This document shows, piece after piece, positions 8,467 to 17,197 of a DNA stretch of 64,000 nt. A model generated the notes under the pieces. That model saw nothing but the letters and a program-made list of their open reading frames with translations, had not been told where the DNA came from and ran no database searches. This DNA comes from CAVZVZ01 sp963778895 (GTDB taxonomy: Bacteria; Actinomycetota; Acidimicrobiia; Acidimicrobiales; Acidimicrobilacustridaceae). The DNA lies in assembly GCA_963778895.1 (NCBI GenBank), contig CAVZVZ010000002.1:434001-498000 (forward strand). The letters are read 5' to 3'. The stretch's first letter is position 1. Every line of letters begins with the position of its first letter. Made by a program: the position numbers and the translations under genes.

Positions 8467-11400
8467 ATGCGTAGGCGGAAGCTCTTTGGTGCGTTCTCGA
8501 TCTTTGCCGTTTTGGCGACGGTCGTGGTGATCGGTGCGACGTCGGGATCGAACCCGGCCAGCGCGTGGGTCGGGCCGAACAACTCGCTCACGACGACGGT
8601 GAACCTGGACTGTCTCGCGACGGCGCCGATCGTCGGCGACGTGCGCGACCACGCAGGACATCACCCTCACCACCAGGCCCCGAACAAGGTCGAGAGCGGC
8701 GAGACGTTCGACATCCTCGCCCAGTCGCCCTCGCAGGTCGCGCCGACGCATCGTTCACCGGCTACGCGATCAACTACCTCAAGGACATCGAGGTTCGCAT
8801 CCCGTTACCGCCGGGCACCACACGGTTGGTCGGCGAAGCGATCGTGCCCGCGACCGGCTTCAACTACGGCAGCGGCGCGACCTTCACGCTGGGACGCCGT
8901 GAACAGCCGTTACATCCTCAAGACCAGCGGCAACATCGCCGGCGGCTACGACCTTCCAGCTCCCGCAGGTGAAGCTCCACCTGCAGGCGTCGGCGCGCCG
9001 GGCAGCGATCGATCCAGCCCAAGGTCGGCGGCAACAGCAAGTCCAACTTCGGCTTCGCGCTGACGGTCAACGGCAACTTCCCGTCACCGGTCGGCACCGC
9101 GGACATTCCGACCGCCTGCTGGCCGAAGAACCCGAACCCCGCGCTCTCGCATCGACCACGATCATTCCGATCGACACGGTCGGCCCGACGATCACCGATG
9201 ACGACCCCCGTCGACGCGGGCACGTATGGCCTGAACGTCGTCGCCAACGCCGACTACTCGTGCAATGACGGCGTGAACGGCACCGGTTTCGCCACCTGTG
9301 CCGGTCCCGTGCGCCAGCTGGCGCGCCGATCGACACCTCGAGCTCGGGGTCCATTCCTTCACCGTCAATTCGAGCGACAACAAGGGCAACACGTCCTTGA
9401 AGACCGTCACCTACACCGTGGTCGACTTACCGACCGATCACGGTCCAACCGACGTGGACCACCGAGGGCAGCCGGGCATCTTCACGCTCGAACCTCTCGA
9501 AGCCATGGCCGAGTTCCGGTGAGCGTTCAATACAACACCGGCGACGGCACGGCGACGCGGCCCCCGATTACACGAGCGACCACGGGGACGCGCACGTTTG
9601 CCGCCAGTCGATCACCACTGGTACCATCAGCGTTCCGACGGTCGGCGAACACGCGACCTATCAGGGCAATCGCAACTTCAACCTGCAGCTCTCCGGCATC
9701 TCGTAACGGCCTGCTCGGCACCAACCCACGGCCGAGGGCCGCATCCTCGACAACGAGACGCCGCCACCGTCGGCGACGGGCAAGACGGTCACCGAGGGCG
9801 TCGACCCGGCCGTCGATTTCGACGTGAGTCATTCCCGTTCGACCCCGGCGTACCGGTCACCGTCAGCTACCAGACCGTGAACGGTTTCGCGATCGCAGGC
9901 AACGACTACCAGTCGCCAAGTCCGGCACGCTGACGTTCAACCCCGGCGGTCCGCTCACGCAGACCGTGTCGGTCCACGTGATCGACGACGCCCAGGACGA
10001 CGGCTACGCGATCGACTTCTCGCTGGCCGTCACCAACGTGGGCACGGGCGAGGTGGGCAAGCCGGGCGTGGCCGTGATCGTCGACAACGATGGTCCGGTG
10101 CCTCAGGCGGTGAACGTCGGCGCCAACATCGGCGACAGCTCGATCGTCGAGGGTGACGACACCACTCGTTCCGCGTGGCTGAGCGTGCGCCTCGACCAGC
10201 CGGTCACCGCCCCGGTCACGTTCTCGTACCAGACGGCCGACGGCACCGCGACGGCGGCGGGCAAGGACTACAAGGCCGAGAGCCGGCGTGCTGACCTTCG
10301 AACCGGGCCAGACCACACGGACGATCAACATCAGCATCCTGCCCGACACCGTGAACGAGGGAGACGAGCAGTTCTACGTCGATCTGACGTTCGTCGGTGG
10401 TGGCAATCCGCTGGGCGACACGCACGGCGTCGTCACGATCATCGATGACGACAACCCCACGGCGTCGGACTACGTGGTGTCGGTCGGCGATGCCCAGATG
10501 TACGAGGGCAACGCCGATCTCGGCGAGGTCGACCTTCCGGTGACCATCAACAGCAAGCGGCCGAAGGGCGCCGTCGACGAGAACGTCGAAGTTCAGATCG
10601 ACATCGCCTACGGCACGGCCGGTGCTGCCGACGTCTTCGTCAAGAACCTGTCACCTCGACTTCACGTTCCCCGGCGGCGTGAACAAGAACATACAGATCA
10701 AGGTGCGAGGCGACACGGCCATCGAACCCGACGAACAGCTGACGGTGACGGCATCGGCACCGTCGAATACGCCCGCGAGCTCGGTGAGCTTCGGAAGACC
10801 GGTCGGCACGCTCACGATTCGCGACGACGACGGCATCCCCGGTACACCGTTGCACCCAAGGCCACCACGAGTACGACGAAGCTCGGCTACGTCGACTTCT
10901 CGTGGAGCGAGCCGTTCACCGGCTCGCTCCAACGGACTACGAGTAGCGCGTCTCGACCGACGGCGTGCTCGACAGTCGAGCCGTGGGTCAGCACGGCACG
11001 GGGCTGAATCGCAAGATCGAGCACAACTGCGGGCTGGCGCCACGTGCCAGTACCAGGTGCGGGCTCGCAATCTGCTCGGGCACCGGCCCGAGAGGGGGAG
11101 CGTGTCCGGGACCGGGTTGGCCGATGCGACGGCGCCGAACCTGCTCGTCTTCGCCCCCGAAGCCCGGCGCGAACCTCGAGGACTAGCGACGCTGTTACGT
11201 ACAACGGTTTGATCGGCACCGACATCGGTGATGCCCGGGCGGCGATGGTCAAGGTCTACCCATGCGCGAACTGCACGAACATCGCCTGCGATCCAGTCCC
11301 TCCCCGCCCACGATGGCGGGCGCGGGTTGGTCGGCGACCGGTCCGGCCTTGCCGGCAGGCGTGTACACCGTGCAGGTCCCCAGACGGATTGGGCTGGGCA

Positions 11401-13002
11401 CACGACCGAATCGGTGACACGCGGCATCGAGACGCGTAACGCCGTGTTCGTGTCGCCGCACGGGCAACGACGCGAATTCGGGTACGGCGGCGTCACCGAA
11501 GCAGACGATCCTGCCGGGCGTCAACACGGCGGTGGTGCCGGCCGCCCGCAAGTGGCGGTCGGTCAGGGAACGTATGGAGACTCAGCCTCAGCGCCGCGTC
11601 CGGCGGCACGACGATCAATGGCGGTTTCGACCAGTACGCCGGTTGGGTCGTCCGGGCACAGCGGGTGTAGCCGGTACGCCCAATCAGGACCTCACCAACA
11701 TCGAGGCTGCGCCGGCCGCAGTCGTCGGCGGCACCGACGACTCGTGTCCTCAACGGCCTCAAGATCCACGGCACCAACACCGGTCCTGCCGTTGGCAGCG
11801 AGCGTCTACGGGCTGCGAGCGACAATGGGGCCGGCGTCACGTTGCAGAACGTCAAGGTTATCGCTGACAACGGCGTCGCCGGTACGAACGGTACGAACGG
11901 CACGAGCGGCCGATGGCGGCAGCGGAGTCGCGGGCTCGTTGGGTGGCGAGCCCTGCACCTCGTACATCCCCGCCGGTGGCGGTACGGGAACCGGCGGGGC
12001 GAGCAATGGTGGGAAGGCGGCACGGTTCATGCAACAACAACGGGCTCGCCGGTGCGGCAGGTGCAGGACCGGGTGGCACGGCCGGTGGCAGAGGTGCGAA
12101 GTCGAGCGGCCCACTCTGTCACCTGTCCCGATGGCAGTCCCGGCGGTGGCGGCGGTGCCGGCGTCGGCCGGCGTAGCGGGCACGACGGCCGGCACCGCGG
12201 GCTCGGGCACGGCTGGTACGACGTGGACCGGCAACAACGGCGGCAACGGCAGCGCCGGCACGGCCGGTCGTGGAGGCGGCGGCGGTGGTGCCGGCGGCGG
12301 CCAATCCAATCTCTTAGTGGCTGTGGTGGCAATGACGCCGGCGGCAGTGGCGGCGGCGGCGGGGCCTCCGGCGCTGGTGGCGCCCTCGGAACGGGCGGTA
12401 CCGCCGGTGGCGGTTCGTTCGGCGTGTACTCGCAGATGCCTCGACCGTCAACCTCGACGCCCTGACCGTCGTGATCACCGGCACCGGCGGCGCCGGTGGC
12501 ACCGGTGGCAATGGTGGCAAGGGCGGCAACGGTGGTGCTGGTGGTGCGGGCGGCTCGGTCACGAACCAGAACAACGGCGGTTGCCCCGGTAACAACTCGC
12601 CCACCTATCTCGGCCTGCCGCTCTGCGGTCTGTTCGGTATCCCGGCGTGCTACGCCGACGCGGGCGCCGGCGCCGGCGGTGGTGGCGGCGGCGCCGGTGC
12701 TGGTGGTGCCGGTGGTGGCGGCGGTACGGCGGCCCAGCGCGCCCGTGCTCACCACCGCGGCGGGCTCGTCAACCTCAACGGCGCGACCCTGACCAAAGCT
12801 GCCGGCGGTGTCGGTGGTACCGGGGTCTGGCGGGGCCGAACGGTACCCGAGCCGGAGCCGGCCCGGCTGCGCTCGGCAGCTGGTCGAACGGGGCCAACGC
12901 CGGTGCACAGGGTGGTGCCGTCGTGGCCGCCCGGCGGCCGGTGGCAACGGAGCTGCGGGCTTCTCCTGCAGTCGTTGGGACAACGGCGTCTGCACGCCGT
13001 AA
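8467..13002 (+). CDS. very large secreted Calx-beta / glycine-rich surface protein (many frameshifts)
   Basis: The ATG at 8467 has GGGGA six bases upstream and opens a signal peptide (MRRRKLFGAFSIFAVLATVV, cleaved near NPASA). Segments of one long protein then alternate between frames up to a TAA at 13000-13002, about 1,510 residues. In order: an N-terminal domain with FTGYAINYLKDIEVRIPLPP; three or more Calx-beta modules at about 9.45-10.85 kb (SIVEGDDTT, DTVNEGDEQFYVDL, VVTIIDDDNP, TLTIRDDDG); a fibronectin-III-like stretch near 10.87-11.13 kb (YQVRARNLLG); and a glycine-rich C-terminal third ending WDNGVCTP. It is probably a calcium-binding, cell-associated adhesin or sheath protein. The breaks look like indels in G/C runs. 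Confidence 0.68.
11860..12760 (+). repeat. GGx-rich low-complexity coding repeat
   Basis: In the surface-protein gene the translated sequence is dominated by Gly-Gly-x and Gly-Thr-Ala-Gly units (GTAGSGTAGTTWTGNNGGNG, GTGGAGGTGGNGGKGGNGGA), reflected in DNA as imperfect GGTGGC/GGCGGC tandem units. The pattern resembles glycine-rich fibrous domains and superficially mycobacterial PGRS, but no PE domain is present. Cys-containing inserts such as GGEPCTSYIP and LPLCGLFGIPACYADAG interrupt the repeat and may form disulfides. Such DNA is prone to indels both in replication and in sequencing. Confidence 0.7.
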
Positions 13003-13022
13003 ACGCTCACGGTACGAACGAC

Positions 13023-13049
13023 AGCGGCCCGGCCTCGTGCCGGGCCGCT
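13023..13049 (+). terminator. hairpin terminator after the surface-protein gene
   Basis: AGCGGCCCGGC and GCCGGGCCGCT form a perfect 11-bp stem around the loop CTCGT, 20 bases after the stop codon at 13002. There is no T tract, as is common for high-GC actinobacterial terminators. It also lies downstream of the convergent aminotransferase gene and may serve both. Confidence 0.75.
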
Positions 13050-13112
13050 TCGCGTCTCAGGCCGGATTCACGATCGCGGCAGGTGTGTGCGTGCTCTCCT
13101 GAGCCTTCGCGC

Positions 13113-14255
13113 TCAGGCCAGCTTCGCGATCGCGGCCAAGGTGATGTCGATCTCGTCCGCGGTGTTGTAGCCGTGCGGGGCCAGGCGCACGGCACCGCCC
13201 CGGGCTCGAGCGAGGATGCCTTTGGCCTCCAACGCGTCGACCAGTGCGTCGGACTCTCGGTTGGCGAGCGTGAACGACACGATGGCTGAGCGGTTCTCCG
13301 AGTCGTGTACCGACCTGAGCTCGGCTCCCAGATCCGTGAGACCGCTCGCCAAGCGCTGACACAGTCCGTCGACGTGATGCCAGATGGCTTCGACGCCCGC
13401 GTCCAACAGCAGGTCGATCGAGGCCCCCATGCCGACCGTCGTGATCACGTTCGGGCTACCACCTTCGTAACGCCGCGCGGTCTCGTCGAAGTCGAGCTCG
13501 AGGTTGTCCCATTCCTCGCGATAGGGGACCGACGCCCACCCCGGCTGTTGTGGCCGTAGCTGTTCACGTGCCCGGGGCGATACGGCGGCGATGCCGATGC
13601 CATGCGGACCGAGCAACCACTTGTGCGCGTCCGCACTGGCCACGTCGACGCCCCACTCCTCGAACTTGGCTGGCAACACACCCAATCCTTGGATCGCGTC
13701 GACACACAGCAATGCGTCGTGCTCGCGACACAAGGCACTCAGTTCGGCGAGATCGGTGCGCCATCCGTAGCCGAACTGCACCCAGCTCACGGCGACGACA
13801 CGTGTCGGAGCCACTTGCAACGCGTCGGCGAAGAGCTCCATCGGGAGCTCGCGGCGATCACCCACAGGTTCGATCAGATCCACTCGCACATCGCGATCTC
13901 GCAAGGCGATCCATGGATAGACGTTCGAGGGGAACTCGTAGTTGGGCACGATGACGCGGTCGCCCGGCTTCCAGTCGAGGCCCGACGCGGCCAGAGCGAT
14001 TCCCTCGGTGGTGTTCTTGACGAACGCGACGTCGGCCACGGGCACGTCCATCAATGCCGCCGCAGCAGCGCGGGTCTGCTCCATCAACTCGTCGTAGCGC
14101 TCGTAGACCAACCCGCCGTCATCTCGAAACGCAGCGGCCGCGGCGGCGATGGCGTCGGTAGCGGCCGCAGACAGGGGACCGACGCCGGCGTGGTTCAGAT
14201 ACACGTAGCGGTCGGCCACGGGGAACTGGTCCCGGGGGAGGGGGGTGTCGGCCAT
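13113..14255 (-). CDS. class V aminotransferase / cysteine desulfurase-like PLP enzyme
   Basis: The 380-residue fold-type I PLP enzyme has the Schiff-base Lys212 in SADAHKWLLGPHG and the ring-nitrogen Asp186 in LLCVDAIQGLG. FVKNTTEGIALAASG (about 78-92) binds the cofactor phosphate. The opening FPVADRYVYLNHAGVGPLS is typical of isopenicillin-N-epimerase/CsdB-like class V aminotransferases, which include selenocysteine lyases and uncharacterised epimerases or desulfurases. No Cys-bearing loop characteristic of IscS/SufS is apparent, so sulfur transfer for Fe-S clusters is not supported. No sulfur-assembly genes lie nearby. The frame is intact. Substrate unknown. Confidence 0.88.
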   Translation of the reverse strand: MADTPLPRDQFPVADRYVYLNHAGVGPLSAAATDAIAAAAAAFRDDGGLVYERYDELMEQTRAAAAALMDVPVADVAFVKNTTEGIALAASGLDWKPGDRVIVPNYEFPSNVYPWIALRDRDVRVDLIEPVGDRRELPMELFADALQVAPTRVVAVSWVQFGYGWRTDLAELSALCREHDALLCVDAIQGLGVLPAKFEEWGVDVASADAHKWLLGPHGIGIAAVSPRAREQLRPQQPGWASVPYREEWDNLELDFDETARRYEGGSPNVITTVGMGASIDLLLDAGVEAIWHHVDGLCQRLASGLTDLGAELRSVHDSENRSAIVSFTLANRESDALVDALEAKGILARARGGAVRLAPHGYNTADEIDITLAAIAKLA

Positions 14256-14294
14256 TCGGCCATCCTGCCTCAGGGCTCGTCGGCTCGCCTTCGG

Positions 14295-15143
14295 TCAGGA
14301 CGCTCCGGTCGAGAGTTCGTTGTGAACGGCGTTGGCGAGCGCGAGCCCGAAACGATGGGCGCCCGAGGACCAGACCGGGCACACGGTCTTCCCGCCTGTG
14401 TCCAGGGGACAGAAGTGCGTGCCGTCGACGGACCGGACGGCGATGGTGCCGTCGGGGGCACACCCTTGTTCGGCGTGTTCGTTCGGGAGGCACGGCAGGC
14501 GGGGGGTGAACGTGCGTTCCGGCGTCAACAGCAAAGCCGCGGTGTCGACGTACGACACGGGCTCGCCGCGTGCATGCCACTTGATCGCAGTCCACGAGTA
14601 GATGGTGTTGACTTCCTCGGCGCGGTCCGTGAACGCGGTGCGCGGCGCCGCCGCGAGCACGACACGGGACCCACGCGATCGAAGGATCGATATGACCGTG
14701 TCGACATCAGCGGCGTACTTGTCGACGACGGCGGCGTCGCTGAGTTCATTGCCGTCCGCATCCTGCATGCACGGCGTGAGGTTGTTCCCCGAGAACTGCA
14801 ACACGGCGACATCGGGAGCCTTCTCGGGTGCGCGCTCGAGGGCACCGATCAGATCGCACATGGCGACACCGGGCAGCGACGACGAGTCGAACCGCACACT
14901 GTCGCCCAGCAGGTCCGCCACGACCTGAGCCGATTCGAAGCCGAGCGAGTCCGCGAAGAGCGTCACGGTCGGCCGATCATCGGCGGCATCGATCGACGCC
15001 GTACTGGTGGAGCCCACCGGTATGGCCGAGGATGCCGCGTCCTCGCGTGGTGCCGAGCCGTTCGCGCCGGCCGCCCAACCGATCGTGAGCAGGACGAGAA
15101 GGGCCACCCCGACGGCCCCGAGGACTCGAAACGTTCTCGACAT
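14295..15143 (-). CDS. exported SGNH/GDSL-type hydrolase-like protein
   Basis: The 282-residue protein has an N-terminal hydrophobic segment (VLGAVGVALLVLLTIGWAAG, about 7-26) acting as signal or anchor, then a Ser/Ala-rich linker. The extracytoplasmic domain has SGNH blocks: Ser66 in LFADSLGFES, Asn in LQFSGNNLTPC, and DGTHFCP with the late Asp and His. Cys in CMQD, LPCLPNEHAEQGC and FCP..VCP suggest disulfides. The same domain appears at the C-terminus of acyltransferase-3 proteins and as free exported esterases acting on cell-wall glycans or acylated sugars. The substrate is unknown. Confidence 0.8.
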   Translation of the reverse strand: MSRTFRVLGAVGVALLVLLTIGWAAGANGSAPREDAASSAIPVGSTSTASIDAADDRPTVTLFADSLGFESAQVVADLLGDSVRFDSSSLPGVAMCDLIGALERAPEKAPDVAVLQFSGNNLTPCMQDADGNELSDAAVVDKYAADVDTVISILRSRGSRVVLAAAPRTAFTDRAEEVNTIYSWTAIKWHARGEPVSYVDTAALLLTPERTFTPRLPCLPNEHAEQGCAPDGTIAVRSVDGTHFCPLDTGGKTVCPVWSSGAHRFGLALANAVHNELSTGAS

Positions 15144-15332
15144 CAGGACGATCCGCCAGCGGTGAGGGTCACCTCCTTGTTTTCGGACGCGACGGGTCGA
15201 CCTTGATGTTTGTCACGGAGGTGCCGCGAGTGACGTGGTCAAGGCGGACATCCGGCGTCCTCGTCGAATAACCAGGTCATCCCGCTACCTGGTCGAGATG
15301 ACCGGCTCGGGTAGCTAAGCTGTCTCGTTCAC

Positions 15333-15406
15333 GGGCCGTTAGCTCAGTTGGCTAGAGCACTTGCATGACGCGCAAGGGGTCACAGGTTCGAGTCCTGTAC
15401 GGCCCA
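15333..15406 (+). tRNA. tRNA-Val(GAC)
   Basis: The cloverleaf is complete: acceptor GGGCCGT/ACGGCCC, D-arm GCTC-AGTTGGCTA-GAGC, anticodon arm CTTGC-ATGACGC-GCAAG with anticodon GAC, T-arm ACAGG-TTCGAGT-CCTGT and discriminator A. CCA is not encoded. An integrase remnant lies about 570 bases downstream, so this tRNA may have served as an integration site. Confidence 0.95.
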
Positions 15407-15606
15407 CTCGTGTGACCAGCGCTTCCACCCTTGTGATCAGGTCGGCGGCGGGATCAGATGGTCTGTTGACAGCCAACCTGACAGTCATTTAGTCGCTGGT
15501 GCCTCGGGTCGCGTCCTCTGAGGATCGAGAGGAGTTCCGCGGCGATCGTGCGCATCGACGAACTCATCTTCAACACTGCTCAGAACCCCTGCGCGATACT
15601 CGGACG

Positions 15607-15948
15607 ATGACCGACCGACTGGTGATCTATGTGGACGTTGACGACACACTCGTTCGAAGTGTCGGGACGAAGCGCATCCCAATGCCAGCGGTGATCCAAC
15701 ACGTGCGTGACCTCGCCGCGAGTGGAGCAGAGATTTTCTGCTGGAGCACGGGCGGTGCCGACTACGCCCGCGTGACAGCCGAGGAACTTGGGCTATCGGC
15801 CTGCTTCGTCGGCTTCCTGCCAAAGCCGAACGTTGTCCTTGACGATCAGGCCGTAGCGGACTGGCGGCGATGCGTCCAAGTGCACCCGCTCTCGACGTCG
15901 AGTGAGACCTTCGAGACTTACGCACAGCGCACAACCCGCGGCGGATAG
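15607..15948 (+). CDS. small HAD-like hydrolase
   Basis: The 113-residue protein starts MTDRLVIYVDVDDTLVRSVG, the HAD motif I (DxDxT, nucleophile Asp10 and acid/base Asp12). Motif II-like Thr is in FCWSTGGADYA and a late acidic motif in KPNVVLDDQAVADW. It lacks a cap domain and resembles short HAD phosphatase-like proteins in actinobacterial mobile regions. It was probably carried in with the neighbouring integrase remnant, judging by position. The substrate is unknown. Confidence 0.75.
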   Translation: MTDRLVIYVDVDDTLVRSVGTKRIPMPAVIQHVRDLAASGAEIFCWSTGGADYARVTAEELGLSACFVGFLPKPNVVLDDQAVADWRRCVQVHPLSTSSETFETYAQRTTRGG

Positions 15949-15974
15949 CCCCGGCGCACCGCTAGCGGCATCGG

Positions 15975-16178
15975 CTAGCTGAGACCGAACACGTCGTCCA
16001 TCGGGTCCGCTGCGTGGGTTACGACTGGTTCGATGATGTGGCGATAGATCCCCGCAGTTACGTTGGCTTCGTTGCCAGCGACATCGGCGATGCGCTCCGT
16101 CGATATCCCCGAAGCCGAGAGAATGGAGACCATCGAGTGACGAAGCAGTTCGATGCTCGGCCAGCGGGTGGAGTGCCG
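15975..16178 (-). pseudogene. C-terminal remnant of a tyrosine recombinase/integrase
   Basis: About 66 residues before a TAG at 15975 match the end of actinobacterial phage-type integrases: WPSIELLRHSMVSILSASG (catalytic Arg and His of the LRHS box), ERIADVAGNEANVTAGIYRH (catalytic Tyr) and PVVTHAADPMDDVFG. The second catalytic His, normally in AGH, reads AGN here. Upstream sequence in any frame has no integrase core and no start. The piece is a decayed 3' end, probably left by an element integrated at the nearby tRNA-Val. Confidence 0.7.
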
Positions 16179-16231
16179 GTGTGGGACGCTCGGGACGTGC
16201 TTCGACGCCGTGACAACGAGGGCACGGGTCC

Positions 16232-17044
16232 GTGAAGCGCGGTGAGCCGTCGGTGACCGCACGGCGTGTGGCCGCGTACCGCTCGAGCGTTGGACGTGCG
16301 CCGGCGCCGCACGGTGATGCCGAGGCTGATGATCGGCTCGGACGCAGCGTTGCCGGCCCCATGACGTCAGAGGCAACACCGATGGGTGCCTACATCGAGG
16401 GCCGCACGCGATTCTTCGATCGCGTCGTGGTGGGCGCGATCGACCGAGGGATGAGCCAGATCGTTGTCGGTGCCGCAGGCTATGACGGCCGTGCTCTTCG
16501 ATACGGAAAGCCGGGTGTGCGATGGTTCGAGGTGGATCACCCGGACACACAGCTCGACAAGCTGCAGCGGCTCGACCAGCTCGGTATCGGAGCCGGCCAT
16601 GCGCAGTTCGTCGCTGTCGACTTCGAGGTCGACGCAGTCGACCAAGCCCTGATCGATCAAGGCCTCGACCCGACGACTCCGACGCTGTTCCTGCTCGAAG
16701 GGATCATCGTCTATCTCGATCGAGCCGTGATCGAAGCGATCTTCCGCCAGCTCCGAAACGTTGCCGCGGCCGGCAGCGGATTGGCGGTGAGCGTTTCTGT
16801 CGGCGATGAGCCCGAGCTGGCTCCACGGCGGGATGTGTTCCAGGCTGCGGTGGCCGCGGTTGGCGAACCGGTTCGTAGTCACCTACCTCCTCCCGAGGCC
16901 GACCACGTCCTGGCCTCCGCAGGGTGGCGGGTCGTCCCGCTGCCGAGCGATCGAGGTGGCGGAGGCGGACGAGGTCCCCGCCATGCCGGCTTCCTGCTCG
17001 CCGAGCCGGCAGTACGGCTCGGCCCCGACGCGCGGTCGAGTTGA
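16232..17044 (+). CDS. class I SAM-dependent methyltransferase, TIGR00027/LCM-like
   Basis: From a GTG start the 270-residue protein opens KRGEPSVTARRVAAYRSSVG, the N-terminal signature of the leucine-carboxyl-methyltransferase-like family abundant in actinobacteria. FFDRVVVGAIDRGMSQIVVGAAGYDGRALRY is the usual start of the Rossmann core. WFEVDHPDTQLDKLQRL carries the acidic residue that contacts the cofactor, and LFLLEGIIVYLD is the family motif IV. The methylated substrate of these proteins is unknown; O-methylation of small lipids or polyketides is often proposed. The C-terminus after residue 240 is Gly/Arg-rich and less conserved. Confidence 0.85.
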   Translation: MKRGEPSVTARRVAAYRSSVGRAPAPHGDAEADDRLGRSVAGPMTSEATPMGAYIEGRTRFFDRVVVGAIDRGMSQIVVGAAGYDGRALRYGKPGVRWFEVDHPDTQLDKLQRLDQLGIGAGHAQFVAVDFEVDAVDQALIDQGLDPTTPTLFLLEGIIVYLDRAVIEAIFRQLRNVAAAGSGLAVSVSVGDEPELAPRRDVFQAAVAAVGEPVRSHLPPPEADHVLASAGWRVVPLPSDRGGGGGRGPRHAGFLLAEPAVRLGPDARSS

Positions 17045-17197
17045 CGAAGATCTCGATTCGATCAGGACCGTCACGCGGCGTCGCATGCTCGATGACGAGC
17101 GACGGTAGGGCCGAAAGTCTTGTAAATGAACGACTCGTCAACCCTGATCTCGTGACCTCCTCACCGATAGCATCGAGGTCGGCTCCGAGGAGGAATA

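Noticed and set aside
8094..8591. Minus-strand 165-codon frame with RRRGESNSRLGLCRPLPEPL
   Set aside because: It translates the antisense of tRNA-Cys and has no other coding evidence.
11860..12760. PE_PGRS protein
   Set aside because: The Gly-rich tail looks similar, but no PE domain exists and the N-terminal part is Calx-beta with a Sec signal.
1464..16178. An intact integrated element between the two tRNA sites
   Set aside because: The two tRNA sequences differ (Gly fragment and Val), the integrase is a remnant, and the genes between are mostly ordinary chromosomal ones.
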